Part shown: positions 51,163 to 62,948 of the stretch, one piece after another | Layout of the letters: the number at the start of each line of letters is the position of its first letter | Position numbering within the stretch: the stretch's first letter is position 1 | Origin: Glebionis coronaria | Lineage: Eukaryota; Streptophyta; Magnoliopsida; Asterales; Asteraceae | DNA: 64,000 bases | Assembly (NCBI GenBank): GCA_025667525.1 | Contig: CM046876.1 | Span: 25,321,224 to 25,385,223, forward strand | Direction of reading: 5' to 3' | Notes under the pieces: generated by a model | What the model was told of the DNA's origin: nothing | Seen by the model: only the letters and a program-made list of their open reading frames with translations | Database searches by the model: none | Position numbers and translations under genes: made by a program

Positions 51163-53452
51163 AATCTCTCGGAAATTATTAACATTAGTAGACGCGGTGA
51201 CTCGGTTATCATAATTGACAAATCATTAGGTTTGAAAATCTCCATACTTGTGTCAAACCCTCATTAATGTTCATATCTTAAGTACCAAAAACATACGTAG
51301 TAAGAATTTCCCAAGTTTTACGTTTTTATTATTACGACTTATATTATCACATATATACGCATATCCAACACGACTCAACCTAGTCCCATTAACTCTTAAA
51401 AATTCAACCTTTGACTTCTATTACACACATGTTTTCCCCAAAACTGTTTTGTTAAATCATATTCGCGTAATTCGACTCAAATGATAAAGAGGTTTCACGT
51501 GGTATTATCTCGGATACTTACTGATTTTAGTCGAGACTTAAATCTCAATAATAATAATATAATAAACAATCAAAATGCTTATCTCAATAATTTTAAAATA
51601 TATAAAATTCAACTTTTAATCCTTAGCCCATTATCAAATGATTTTAAAATTAACACATCTCGTCGCGGAATAAAACAAAAGATTTTTCAAACGATTTTAA
51701 ACAAGCATCATCGAATTATGCATAGTGGTTCTCTATAACGACAATTAAATAAACAAATGATTTCCAATGACGTTCCATCAATGTTTAAAATTTTATTTCA
51801 AGCATTATAATTTCATACTTAAAGTGTATATTCCGATTTTATCCCAGTTTATTTACTACAACGAGTGACGAGTTCTAGTTTACACCAATGCATACGTATA
51901 CATAACCTTATGTTTAAAATAAACCAATTTTTACAAAGTTGCTACCTCCAAAATATATGACCAATTTTTCTACTCTATATTACAAATTATGCCAAAAGTT
52001 TGCTACATTGACCCGAAAATGAATTCATACTAAATCCAAGTTATATATACTCGACAGTCATATCGTAAATTTTATTATAACTCCTTTCTCAAATTAATTT
52101 AAACAAATTCTTAACAAGTCCATCACAATCTTTTAGTATCAAATTTTAATATATGAAAACAAGGATTTTACGAGTAATACAAATTACTTATTACGATTTA
52201 CCAACCAAGGTTGAAGGAAAATAATTTCACAATGTCCGTTTATTCTCTACACGAATTTTACTTGTTATAAGACACATCATATGTCATTTTTATCCAAAAG
52301 TTTCATTCACCAAATATTAAATATGTAAAACACTTTATGTTTAAATCATTCGATCAACAAAGTCTTATGCTTATTTAACTCACACAAATGCCGGACCTCT
52401 TCATGTAAAATATTAACTTCAAAATAATGAATCAACCAAACAAAATGAAATAAATGGAACGAGAATACGTATGTCAACTAAATGTTGTTATCGGCCTCGG
52501 ATGAGTCTCGAAATCGTACTCCACAAAATTAACACAAAAACCAACCAAATTCCAAATTATCGCGCTTGATCACAACGCCAGTCTATTTTAAAACACATCT
52601 TTAAAATTCAAGTAGAATAGTAAACATCGATTTAATGGCAACATGCCTCAACCACGTTTCATAATATACACACATGATTTGCCGCCCCAATGTACGCATC
52701 GTCGATTATACTTCGTCTATGTTATAGTTACGTGAACTAACATATCAAACCCATTAGGAATAAAGGAAATAAAGTAATACGTAAGTAAATTACGTTTCAA
52801 AAGAAAATGTCCAAAATGACACATCACGGTGCGATAACGACAATCGAGATCGACCTAGTCGATATAAAATATGTTACGAAGCATCATTTACGTATCTAGA
52901 GTATCAAACGAGGTTCATATTCGGTTATTCGAACAATAAATTAATTATCAAGATTGATAATTTGCGGTGAGGCCGAATTCTCAACAAAACCGCATTATAA
53001 CTTGTACGATAATCACTCAAAGACCATTGCTTCACGTGCAATGCCTTTAAACACCATAGTATATACATACTTATACGTACAACCACTCCTACATACACGT
53101 AGGATTACAACGCAGTGTTGCCATGTAATGCAATGTAGCCCGTTATGCCAAATACATGCAACCTATAATATAATCTTACAAGAATTTGCAAATTACGATG
53201 ATAAGTACTCAACGTACAAAACAATATATCTCAATATATATCTCAAAGTATTTACTTACTAAATACTTAGGGAATTCATATCAATTTCGAGGGATACATC
53301 TAAAATATAATGCAATGCTAAGTAATTCTTACCGGAGCCATGCAGGATAGTTGTGTGTGCTTGGACCACTTCTTACGACACCAAAAGTTATAGTTTAGGA
53401 TTTTCAAAAAAACGACCTAGTTCTCTATAACTCATGGCTCTGATTACCAATC
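51163..53452 (-). mobile_element. Chromovirus internal region, copy 2, right part
   Basis: Collinear with 35937-38223. Ends with the primer-binding site at 53435-53449 (minus strand TGGTAATCAGAGCCA) next to LTR3. No ORF of note. Confidence 0.9.
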
Positions 53453-56325
53453 TGTAACACCCCCACAAATGCTATGCGCAGCGGAACTACAACATTGGGT
53501 GCTACACAGTATTCATTGCACACAAGATATATCAAACGACGCTAAAAAGACGCCAACTTAAAACTTGAATTAAAAATTGTTAGATGATACATGTCCACGG
53601 TTTTTCCAACCCCACTGGGTACAACAGAGTTTAGCGTTTTCGGTCCCCATAAATCTCAACCCAAGAATTTCAGTTTACAATAACATCACATTAATATTTA
53701 AAATTTGTTTAAGTAGAAAAGGAGGAAAAACAAGCGGACTACAAGCCATACACACAACATCCATCCCATGCATGCTCCATTCTATACTTCAGCGGTCACC
53801 TGAAACACATGCCAAAATTTTGGTCAACGAAAACGTTGAGTGGAATTCATAGGTTTTACAATTCATTTGAACGTATATAAAATAAAAACCATTCGTGATC
53901 ATTTATAGACTTGTCGATCAAACAATCTATATTCAGGATACTGACAATTGTGTTTAAGCTCATGACACTAATCCGTTAACTCAATCACCCGCGTAATAAA
54001 TACCGGCGTGATTCAGATGAAACCAGTGCCCCTTCTAAAGGCATCAGTTGCAATTATACCTTATTTCTCATACAAAATAATCTACCGCAGAACTTACTCA
54101 ACGTACAGCTTCTCGGCTAGCATTGGGTCGTTAGCCCCGTAGTACTACAAATTGCATAAGCGGCTATTTCCCCCTACTCGAGGGCAGGAAAATAGTTAAT
54201 AGTTCATGAATTTAGGGTCTTTTGCAACTTTGGTACTCAACACAATTTCTAAGGCAACTTTCGGGTCTAACAATCATTCATGATATACGTTCCTTTTAAA
54301 AACTAGCATGCATTTCCCTCGCGGGTAAAACAATTTGAAATAAACATAAGCGAGGCTATAAATTCACACCTTATATCTTAAGTAGTCGGTAGTTCGAGAG
54401 ATGATCACTGACGATGTTACGGATGCCCGGGTAAATCAACACCTATCACAAATAACGCGTAATGAGTAATCTCATTTTAAATACCTCACGGTACTGTATA
54501 AAATACATATATACTAGTCACTTAGGACAATTATAACTCACGCCAAAAACAAAACAACAAGCGTTACTCATTTTATACCATTCGTTCTTATTACTTACGC
54601 TATCCATTTTTATCCATTCTCGCCGGTACTCACCGAAAGTACGGGCTGTTTTACCATATTTAACCATACTTATAAAATTTGACAAAATTCTCAAAAATCC
54701 TATAAGACCTGTAGATGACATGTTTTTAAGCCCAATAAAAGTTTTTACTTTTACGACCCGTTACGCAACGCTTTTCCAAAACTACATTTTACGGGCTGAA
54801 ATTGTACTTCGACCAATTTTGACCTCTTTGACCTATATGAAATGCACCTTTGACTTCGTTGACTCCTAAGTCAACTTATAGAATCATTTATACAGGTTTG
54901 GGACCAAATTTTGACCCTTGACCATTTACCAATTCATACTTGTGACCCTCGGGATTTGACTAAAACTTTACATAAATTCGGATTATGAAAGTCCTCGTCT
55001 CCCGGTACTCGATCTTTAAAACCTCATAACTTTTAGCTCGTTTTGAGTCACGGGCTCTACCTTATACCAAATTAAAGACAAGAAGACCCTCTATAACTAC
55101 ATTTAGTTTTTAAGACCTGTAGGAAAAATAAATCTTATGAAATGACCTCAAAGTTTCTGCCTAAATATGACCATACCAAAAACATGCTTAGACTCGATTT
55201 TAAACCTTCTAACCACCACTAGGCATCATCCTAAGCTTCCCTAATCACAACCAAACACAAATTTTCAGTCCTAACCCCTATTGATCAACAACCTTATGAT
55301 CTAAAAATATAAAAACAAACATGCAATCACTTATACCCATTCAAACACACCCAAAACACCCTTATAAACACAAATCCATGACATTTCATCAAACACCTTG
55401 AACACACCCCAAAACCCCAAAAATTCGTGGCTTTTAGGGGCTGTGGAGAACCCATAACATAAAACCCATCTTGTTTTATGGATTAATTGATATTATAAAC
55501 ACACGAATTAAACATCCCACTAGTTTAATTACACCAAAACACGTTTTTGAAAAATCTTTAATTCTTGAAAAATTTATGTTAATGCATGTTTAATTAAACC
55601 ATGGATTAACACTCACCAAGGGATTCTAAGATGTGGTCTTAAGTTAGTTTTTGTGAAAACTCAAGAAAAAAATGGTGGGTGGTGGTTCTTTGGGTTTGGC
55701 CGTCGGCCTAAGGACAAAGAGAGGAGAGTGTTTGATTTTTGTTTTGTGAAATGTGTTTGTGTGTTTGTGTTTGTGTCATTTTGTGTGATTGGGAGGGACC
55801 AAATGGTAAATAAAGGTTTCTTTTGGCCTTAAGTTAAAAACGCCATTAAAACTTTGCGGTTTCGACTCACTAGTAAATTTTGAAAATTTTACGGGAGTCG
55901 GAAATCATCCCGAACACTCCAAGATATTTTTGGGATACTTTAAATGTACTCGGAAGGCTATAAAACTCACCCGACTCAACTTAACACGAACCGTAAATAA
56001 AATTCTCGAAAAATTACATTATCGATAAATCGTCACTAATTATAGAAATTTGGGCATCCATCGGTATCGTAGTCGTTATCGGTTCTTCTTAAATCGTCAA
56101 TCGTTAAATTACGACCGTAAACGTCGGTTTCAACTTAAACCGTCAAATATATAGCAAACGAAATTTCTTAAAAATTTCAAAAATATACGTAAAATGGGAT
56201 TAATAAATGACGTTGGGCTCGGGATATCACATCCACAAGTGAGCCACAACTCAAGAGAGATGCTCATACTGAACAGCTCTTGAGACAATAACTTAGCATC
56301 ATACGGCACTTTCACGGGTGTTACA
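53453..56325 (-). repeat. Chromovirus LTR3 (2873 bp; 5' LTR in element orientation)
   Basis: Same termini as LTR1 and LTR2. It has a few private changes (for example GACTACAAGCC, AAAAATTCG). Followed by the target duplication ATCTA. Confidence 0.95.
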
Positions 56326-56330
56326 ATCTA
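56326..56330. repeat. Target site duplication, right (ATCTA)
   Basis: Partner of 29848-29852. The following sequence TTTGGTTTAACCAATAAATC continues the 145-bp repeat unit broken at 29852. Confidence 0.85.
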
Positions 56331-56693
56331 TTTGGTTTAACCAATAAATCTTATTATATGTTGAATGTACTGAACTAATATAGAATGGTTCTTAAGTGTT
56401 GTTGTCAATTATCTATTTTGTGGGGTAAAACAAAATAGTTAGTAACCAAAACAAATAAAACTATTAGTAACCACAATAAGAGAAAATACATTACTAATAA
56501 AGGTTCAAAGTACACAATATTCATAGCTTGGTTGGCGTTACAGATACAATTTTCAAAGCATTAAAGTACCTTACATTGATGCTAAGAGCATACATTGTTG
56601 GCCAAAATATAGGGAAAATGTGACAACCAATAAGCCAATATAAACATGGCATTAGTCTTAAAATAAGTTCACATAAGTCTATAAGTTAAACAA
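56331..56693. other. Continuation of the 145-bp repeat and AT-rich flank
   Basis: Resumes the repeat interrupted at 29852, with another unit from 56372 to about 56437, then AT-rich DNA up to the B3 gene. No gene. Confidence 0.7.
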
Positions 56694-57792
56694 CTAAGGT
56701 ACTAACGCACCAATACCTGCAATGGAAAAATACTTTATAGTTTTTTGGGGCTTTATCCAGCAGCTTCTTTCACACATATGAAAGACCGGTATCATGACTG
56801 GGTGTCTTTCATCAATTGTCTGAACACCGTCACGAACTTCCTCAACAATTTTGAATCTGACCATTTTGTTAGTCTTGAAACAACATTTCTGCACCACATT
56901 CTTCCATTCAGTTATGATTGTCATGTGATCTTTTCTTTCAGGTCTTTTTGGATGAGGTTCCAAATCAATATCGACATAAAATGAATTATCATCATGCTTC
57001 AAAATTGCATTGTGATACTTGATTATCCTATGTGTCCTAACAAATTCGGCTGGTATTGTCTACAAAATAGAAAAAAGTATATAAACATAAGCAAGATCAT
57101 TCTTTTTACGCAGGATGGTTAATTAAAAACATTAAATTAATAACATTATTCAGTGTCTATATAAACATTATTTGATAAACTTACAAGGCGGTTCCGTGCA
57201 GTTACATAGGACAAAATGGGACTATAAAAGAATTTCTTATCATTCTCATGCTCAGAATGTCGTTTCCATACATATTCATGTTGCATCCTTTTGTCTACGA
57301 TTGGCAAAAAAAACAATTTTAATTTAACTAAACTATTTAAGCTAATGCCAAAGCCAAGTAATGTAAAAATATTTAAGCTACACTAAACCAAACAATAAAG
57401 AGGTACCCTTTATACAACATACATCTTAATAAGTTTTTGAAATACAACAAGTGTAGCAGTAACATACCTTCATCAGTTGGGTTTCGCATGAATGGAAACC
57501 GACTGTTCAAAGGCATCCTTGGGACAGTCTCAAAACGAAGGGTAACACCTTCATCATTAAATGGTACCATCGACACACTGTTCTCCAACAGATTAGTGAA
57601 AACTAATCAGTTACCAGCATCAAGCCACTCAACGTTAGTCACATTCTTCCATCCTTTACCATAAAATACATGGCCAACACAGCCATCAGATAGTTTCACA
57701 CGACGACGAGAGACGGTAGAAACTTCCGTATCAGAAACCTTAACAGTAACAACATTTCCGACGATATTTTGAAGGAATTGACAAGGAAGTGG
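56694..57792 (-). pseudogene. B3-domain protein gene fragment with two B3 domains
   Basis: Minus-strand exons 57792-57468, 57294-57185 and 57059-56694 join in frame with GT/AG borders. Exon 1 reads PLPCQFLQNIVGNVVTVKVS on to VKLSDGCVGHVFYGKGWKNV and WLDAGN, a stop, LVFTNLLENS. This fits a B3 DNA-binding domain with a TGA at 57607-57609 replacing one residue before LVF. Exon 3 reads TIPAEFVRTHRIIKYHNAIL, then ITEWKNVVQKC and VRFKIVEE, a second B3 domain. REM-type plant transcription factors carry several B3 domains. The gene has no 5' exon: directly to the right begins the Helitron helicase remnant on the other strand. Probably captured or truncated by the Helitron. Confidence 0.65.
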
Positions 57793-57844
57793 CTGCAATA
57801 AATTAAAATCAAATGACTAAATGAGTTACATTATTTTACGTTGT

Positions 57845-58896
57845 AGATTTGAAAGGTGTGAAGAACCATTCAAAAATATGACTATGGTATTCGGTGGTGA
57901 TTTTAGGCAAATTCTACCTGTTGTTCCTAAAGGTTCAAGATAAGACATTGTCAGTGCCTCTTTAAAGGAATCTTATTTGTGGGATCATTACAAGGTTCTA
58001 CTGTTAACCGCCAATATGAGGCTAACCGTGGGAGCACGACCCGAAGATGTGTCAGAGATACGCGAATTCGCTGATTGGATATTAAAAGTTGGAGACGGGG
58101 AACTTGGCGATCCTAATGACGGTGAGGTTGAAATAGATGTACCCGAAGAAATACGAGTGGATGAAAGTGATGACCCGGTAAAATCTATTATCGATTTTAC
58201 CTATCCAAACCTTTTGGATAGTATTGATGACCCTGCATACTTCCAAGAAAAGGCTATTCTTGCTCCAACAAACGAAAATGTAGACAATATTAACGAGAAA
58301 TTGTTAGAGAAATTCCCCGGAGAAGAAATGGTTTTCTTAAGTTGCGATAGCATAAATAAAACCGAACGTGGCGCTGCTATAGATCAGTCGGTTTTCTCTA
58401 CAGAGTTTATTAATGGGTTGAAATTCTCAGGTGTTCCAAACCATAGAATTGTTTTAAAAGTTGGAGTTCCGGTTATGTTGTTGCGAAATATAGATCAAGC
58501 AAATGGTTTGTGTAATGGGACAAGACTCCAAGTTCTACATTTAACAAGGACTTCCATTAGTGCACAAATCATTAACGGAACAAACTTTGGAAAAAAAGTT
58601 ATCATACTGAGGTTGAGAATTACACCGAGTGATAAACGTTTACCGGTAAAGATTGTAAGAAAGAAACTTCCTTTGTCACTTTCTTTCGCAATGACTATAA
58701 ACAAAATTCAAGGCCAATCTCTTTCAAAAGTTGGTTTATATCTTCCACGGCCTGTTTTCACCCATGGACAACTTTACGTTGCTGTTTCACGAGTAAAAGC
58801 AAAAAGGGGTTGAAAGTTTTCGTTTGTGATGAGGATGGTAATATATCAAAGACTACTACCAACGTGGTGTACAAAGAAGTTCTTCACAATATATGA
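57845..58896 (+). pseudogene. Helitron PIF1-like helicase, C-terminal remnant
   Basis: Open apart from a TAA at 57941-57943 and a one-base frame change near 58803-58812. Motifs in order: [66 protein letters not shown] and [13 protein letters not shown], then in the next frame [11 protein letters not shown] and KEVLHNI. These are the later PIF1/RecD2-type helicase motifs of the RepHel protein of plant Helitrons. The Rep nuclease and the Walker A part are missing. TAA stands where Gln is usual. Lies about 0.4 kb before a Helitron 3' end on the same strand, as expected for the family. Confidence 0.88.
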
Positions 58897-59279
58897 CCAA
58901 TGTTCAACAGGTATGTTACTTTTATATTCATGCATTTTACTACATGTTTTGTCAATGATTCATTTTTTATCCAAGACATGTTTAACTAAAGTCTAATTGC
59001 ATTTTTATGTCAACATATAGGTGTTGATGCATTGGAATTTGCCAAACAACTACGCATGTATGGAAAACATCGTCTCATACTCAAGATCATTAACTTTTGA
59101 ATTGAAAAACGCATGGATCTCTTTATTTTAATGTTTGCAAAAATAATAAGATTATATCGTGTAATGATACATGTTTACTCTCGGTTTTTCTTTGTTTCAT
59201 ATATTAATGCTTCATGCTTACATTATTCATTGTGTATTTCGCTTAAACACTTCTTACAAATTAAATTTTTTTAAGATAT
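58897..59279. other. Helitron 3' non-coding segment
   Basis: AT-rich sequence between the helicase end and the terminal hairpin. An exon-like piece at 59022-59100 (DALEFAKQLRMYGKHRLIL, stop) may be a second, small 3' exon of the helicase gene. Confidence 0.4.
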
Positions 59280-59308
59280 CCCGTGATTCCACGGGTCATT
59301 AAGCTAGT
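59280..59308 (+). mobile_element. Helitron 3' terminus, element 1
   Basis: Perfect hairpin CCCGTG-ATTC-CACGGG (59280-59295), eight bases, then CTAGT (59304-59308), followed by T as expected for insertion between A and T. Same strand as the helicase remnant just upstream. Confidence 0.85.
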
Positions 59309-59991
59309 TATTATATAAAAGATGATAAAAGACAATTATTTTAAAAACAACACATAAAATTTAAACGAATTGAAATTATTAGTTAATATATATTTTTAAA
59401 CAAAATAATAATAAAAGTTATTTAGCATTTAAAAGAATGACAAGTACAAACTTTATAAAAAATTAATTAAAACACAATTTTTTAATAAATATTTTTTATT
59501 CTTCTAAAATAACCCTCCTTAAAATCCCCTCCTTAAAAATAGTAACTTTATACACTATCATATTTAGCACATTTATACAAGAATTCATTCACAATAATTT
59601 CAAAAAAAATTCTTAGTCGGTTTATTTTTATCTAGCACATAAGAGAAATTTCTGAAAATTACCTATTTTTAGTAGCACATTAGTTGTTGGTCAAACATAT
59701 CCCACAAAACTTGCAACCTCTTTCATTAACCAATTAACAAAATAGTTTATATACAAAATTATGGTTGATTGAAATATTTAATGATATGACTCTTGCCAAA
59801 AATAAAATAAGAATAAGTTTTAAAACTAAAATAATTAAACCGTACGTTTTAGGAGGTCATTTATTTTTGTAAAGTAAAAAAATACTTTTCACCAGAAAAT
59901 ACTTTTCACGAGAATATACGTAGCCTCCCCAATAATACTTTTTAAAAAATGAATGATCTAATTTAGTAAACTCAATAATTCTTTTCAATTT
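59309..59991. other. AT-rich stretch, no gene
   Basis: Nothing coding or RNA-like supported. Confidence 0.5.
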
Positions 59992-59999
59992 ATTACTTG

Positions 60000-60389
60000 T
60001 AGAGGTGGCAAAATGGGCGGGCGGGCGGGCACGGGCAGCGGGCTAAACGAGCAGCGGGTTAAATGGGCGCGGGCTAAACGGGCGCGGGCTAAACGAGCAC
60101 GGGCGGGCTAAACGGGCGCAAGCTAAAAAAGGAAAAAACGTATAAAAACCTACAAATAAAAAAAAAAAATACTTGTTTGAAAGTCGGGATAAAAAATTTA
60201 ATAAAAAATATTCGTCGAGTATACTAATTTGTATTTTACAAGTGCACCCGTTAAGCCCATTTAGTTTCTTACATATGCGCATGTTTAGCCCATTCATTAT
60301 AAAAAATGGGCAAAAAGTGCCCCATCCTTTTTTGAAAATGGGCAAAAAGTGCCCATATATATCAAAATGGGCAAGATTTGCCACCTCTA
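60000..60389. mobile_element. hAT-type MITE 3 (390 bp)
   Basis: Terminal inverted repeats TAGAGGTGGCAAA and TTTGCCACCTCTA. The 8-bp flanks ATTACTTG (59992-59999) and ATTATTTG (60390-60397) differ at one base. The left interior is made of GGGCGGGC and GCGGGCTAAACG repeats. No transposase gene. Confidence 0.85.
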
Positions 60390-60397
60390 ATTATTTG

Positions 60398-62140
60398 TAA
60401 CTCCAAAAACACGGTTTCCTCTGACTCATTCAACATATAATTCAAAACCCACGTTACTGACCTTAAATAGAGTCAAGTTTATAAATCAGCCTAAAATAAA
60501 TTCATAATACTTTTGATTTTGTGATTTGATACAGTCAAATCTAATTTAATGTGTTTTCTTTATTTTTAGTAATCTTGCACTTTATATAATGCATCATCCA
60601 TTTTGTAAGATGTTGTTCATGACAATCTTCTCCAAACCAAATTCAAATAACCAAAATACGATGGCTACATGTGTTGCAGGTTTCATCAATGATTTGTATG
60701 CGGTTAAAAACAACATTAACATCTTATTTAATTATGTGATCGGACATGTAATAGCCTGTGATGATCTGGATACTTAATCAAAATGGCAAATCAGGCAAAA
60801 AGAAACCCTTGACAATGGTTGATGCAGATTTAGTTTTGTAAATATATGTTTATATTCCTGTGTATTTTTTTATAGGGGTAACGAGCTCAAACGCACTCTT
60901 TGAGGGACTTTTGCACAATTCAGTGATTTCTTGAATGGATATGTACGGCTCATGGAAAGATCATTTTAGTTCATCTATGAACGATGAAAATATGGGATGG
61001 TAATATCTATTACTCAAGTGATGAATTTTAGTATCTACTTACTTGCATTAAATTTTTGTATATTTATTCGATTATTGTTTGTATTTTTTTTTACCTAATT
61101 TATGGACTAGGGCGTATGTGTGTTCAGAAGTATAATGCTGCTAAGTTGTTAACTTTCGAAGGAGTATAGCTCAAGGTACACATACAATAATGTTTTACGT
61201 CATGAATTCAGTATATACTTGTCAACTATTTGTAACCTATTTAACTTGCAATTTCCAGGGTTTTTTGGCGAAAGATGGAGCCGAATAATCTAAGAATACT
61301 TCTTTGTTGATAACTTTTTTTTTGTTTTCTTAGAATAAGTATTACATTCTTATAAAGATGAATAAGGCTCAAAATGTACGTAAGGTGAGGATAAAGGTGG
61401 AACTTACAAAGTGAACAATAGTTGGTTATGGGTTTTTTTGTTAATTCTGATGTCTATTTATCTTATCCTAATCACATATATCGGTATACATACTTTCTAA
61501 TGGATGGATGTGTTACTATTATCAATAAAATTATTATTTGTTTTTAGTATATTTAGTGTCAACAATATTATTATACTCATTTTTATAATTTGAGCCAATG
61601 AAACTTTGTTGCTGAATAACTTTATGATAATGAGCCTTATTAGTCCAGCCTAAAATGGATCATGTTTAGTTCGGTCCACAATGACCAATTAAAAGTATAC
61701 AAGAAAAAATAATGAGAAAATAAAAAACCAAAGATGTCCAGAATTGTGTAAATGCATTCTTTGTAAGTTGTTATTTTTGTAACAGGCTGACATAGGTAAT
61801 TTTTTGTAATGGGTTGATATGTGTAATTAATGTTAGGGGTTGAAATGGGTTATTTTATGTTAAGTCTAGGTTGTTTTGTGAAACGGGTTAACATTGGTGA
61901 TTTTGTTACATGACGAAATGATATGATAACCCTCTAAATCTTTTTGCATTAGGGCATTAGAATTATATTATTAATTTCTTTAAAAAAAAGAATTATATTA
62001 TTAAGGTTATTCCTATAATACTTACTTATAAGATGTTTATAATATGTGTTGTAGACATAGTGAGAAAATGACACACCTAATACAAATTCATAGTACATGA
62101 ATGATTAAAGTTCTCACGTGTTTCGAATCACATATTAGTG
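60398..62140. other. No clear gene
   Basis: AT-rich. The ORF at 60589-60777 (62 aa) has no recognised domain. Probably the body of the older Helitron remnant that ends at 62948. Confidence 0.4.
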
Positions 62141-62144
62141 TTAA

Positions 62145-62585
62145 AAGTGGGTGCTGATAATGCTTTTAAGAAATATTGACCAAGCAAATTGTTTGTGTAA
62201 TAGGACAAGTCTGTAGGTTCTTAAGTTAATGAGAACAAGAATTAGTGCACAAATAATCAATGAAACAATTCGGAAAGTTAATTATCATACTGAGCTTGAG
62301 AATCACTCCCTTCGACAAGCGTTTGCCACTAAAGATCATCTGAAAACAGTTCCATAGTTCAGTTTCATTTGAAATGATCATTAACAAAAGCCAAGGACAA
62401 TTTATTTCAAAGGTGGGTGTGTACCTTCCACATCCTGTTTTCACTCATGGTCAACTATATGTAGTTGTCCCGTGAGTTAAAAGCAAGAAATGATTGAAGG
62501 TTTTTGTTTGTGATCCGAATGAAAAATATCTAAAACAACTACAAATGTGATTTACAAAGAAGTCTTACACGGTCTTTGAACAAGT
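62145..62585 (+). pseudogene. Second Helitron helicase remnant, heavily decayed
   Basis: Fragments in changing frames match the end of the helicase at 57845-58896: [61 protein letters not shown] and LKVFVCDPNEK. Many stops and frameshifts make it clearly older than the first copy. Same strand, with a Helitron terminus 0.36 kb downstream. Confidence 0.85.
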
Positions 62586-62919
62586 TTATGATGTTATGTA
62601 ATATGTTTATTTAAAAAGAATACATTTTCAAATATTTTGTAGTTAAATCTAAATTATTGTTCACAATTTCCTTTTAACTTTTACGTTCAACTTTTAGATG
62701 TTCACGGAATGAGCATTGGATGTTCACTTTATTATGATTCACGTACGTCATGGTTGAAGACCTTAATGCTATTTTTATGATTGTTACAAACTTAAAAACT
62801 TATCAATTACTTCATGTTTTTTATATTATTGTTTTCATCTTTTACCAGAACATGTTTGATTTCTTTTTAATATTAACACGTGTTTACAATTTCTTATAAA
62901 AATCACTCATTTGGCTAAA

Positions 62920-62948
62920 CCCAACGTTAGACGGGTCTTTAAGCTAGT
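62920..62948 (+). mobile_element. Helitron 3' terminus, element 2 (degenerate)
   Basis: ACCCAACGTTAGACGGGTCT with a weakened hairpin, then TTAAG and CTAGT (62944-62948). The spacing and the AAGCTAGT end match the terminus at 59280-59308. Confidence 0.6.

Larger units (their letters stand above)
29853..56325 (-). mobile_element. Three-LTR chromovirus (Tekay/Del-like) with nested insertion
   Basis: Order on the + strand: LTR1 (29853-32724), internal 1, LTR2 (38224-41096), internal 2, LTR3 (53453-56325). The only target duplication, ATCTA, lies at the extreme ends (29848-29852 and 56326-56330). The primer-binding site next to LTR2 and LTR3, and the polypurine tract next to LTR1 and LTR2, both show that the element is on the minus strand. 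Minus-strand pol remnants match Tekay-type chromoviruses. Internal 2 carries the 6.8-kb copia-like element at 44321-51157. A single insertion followed by duplication of internal region plus LTR explains this best. Confidence 0.92.
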
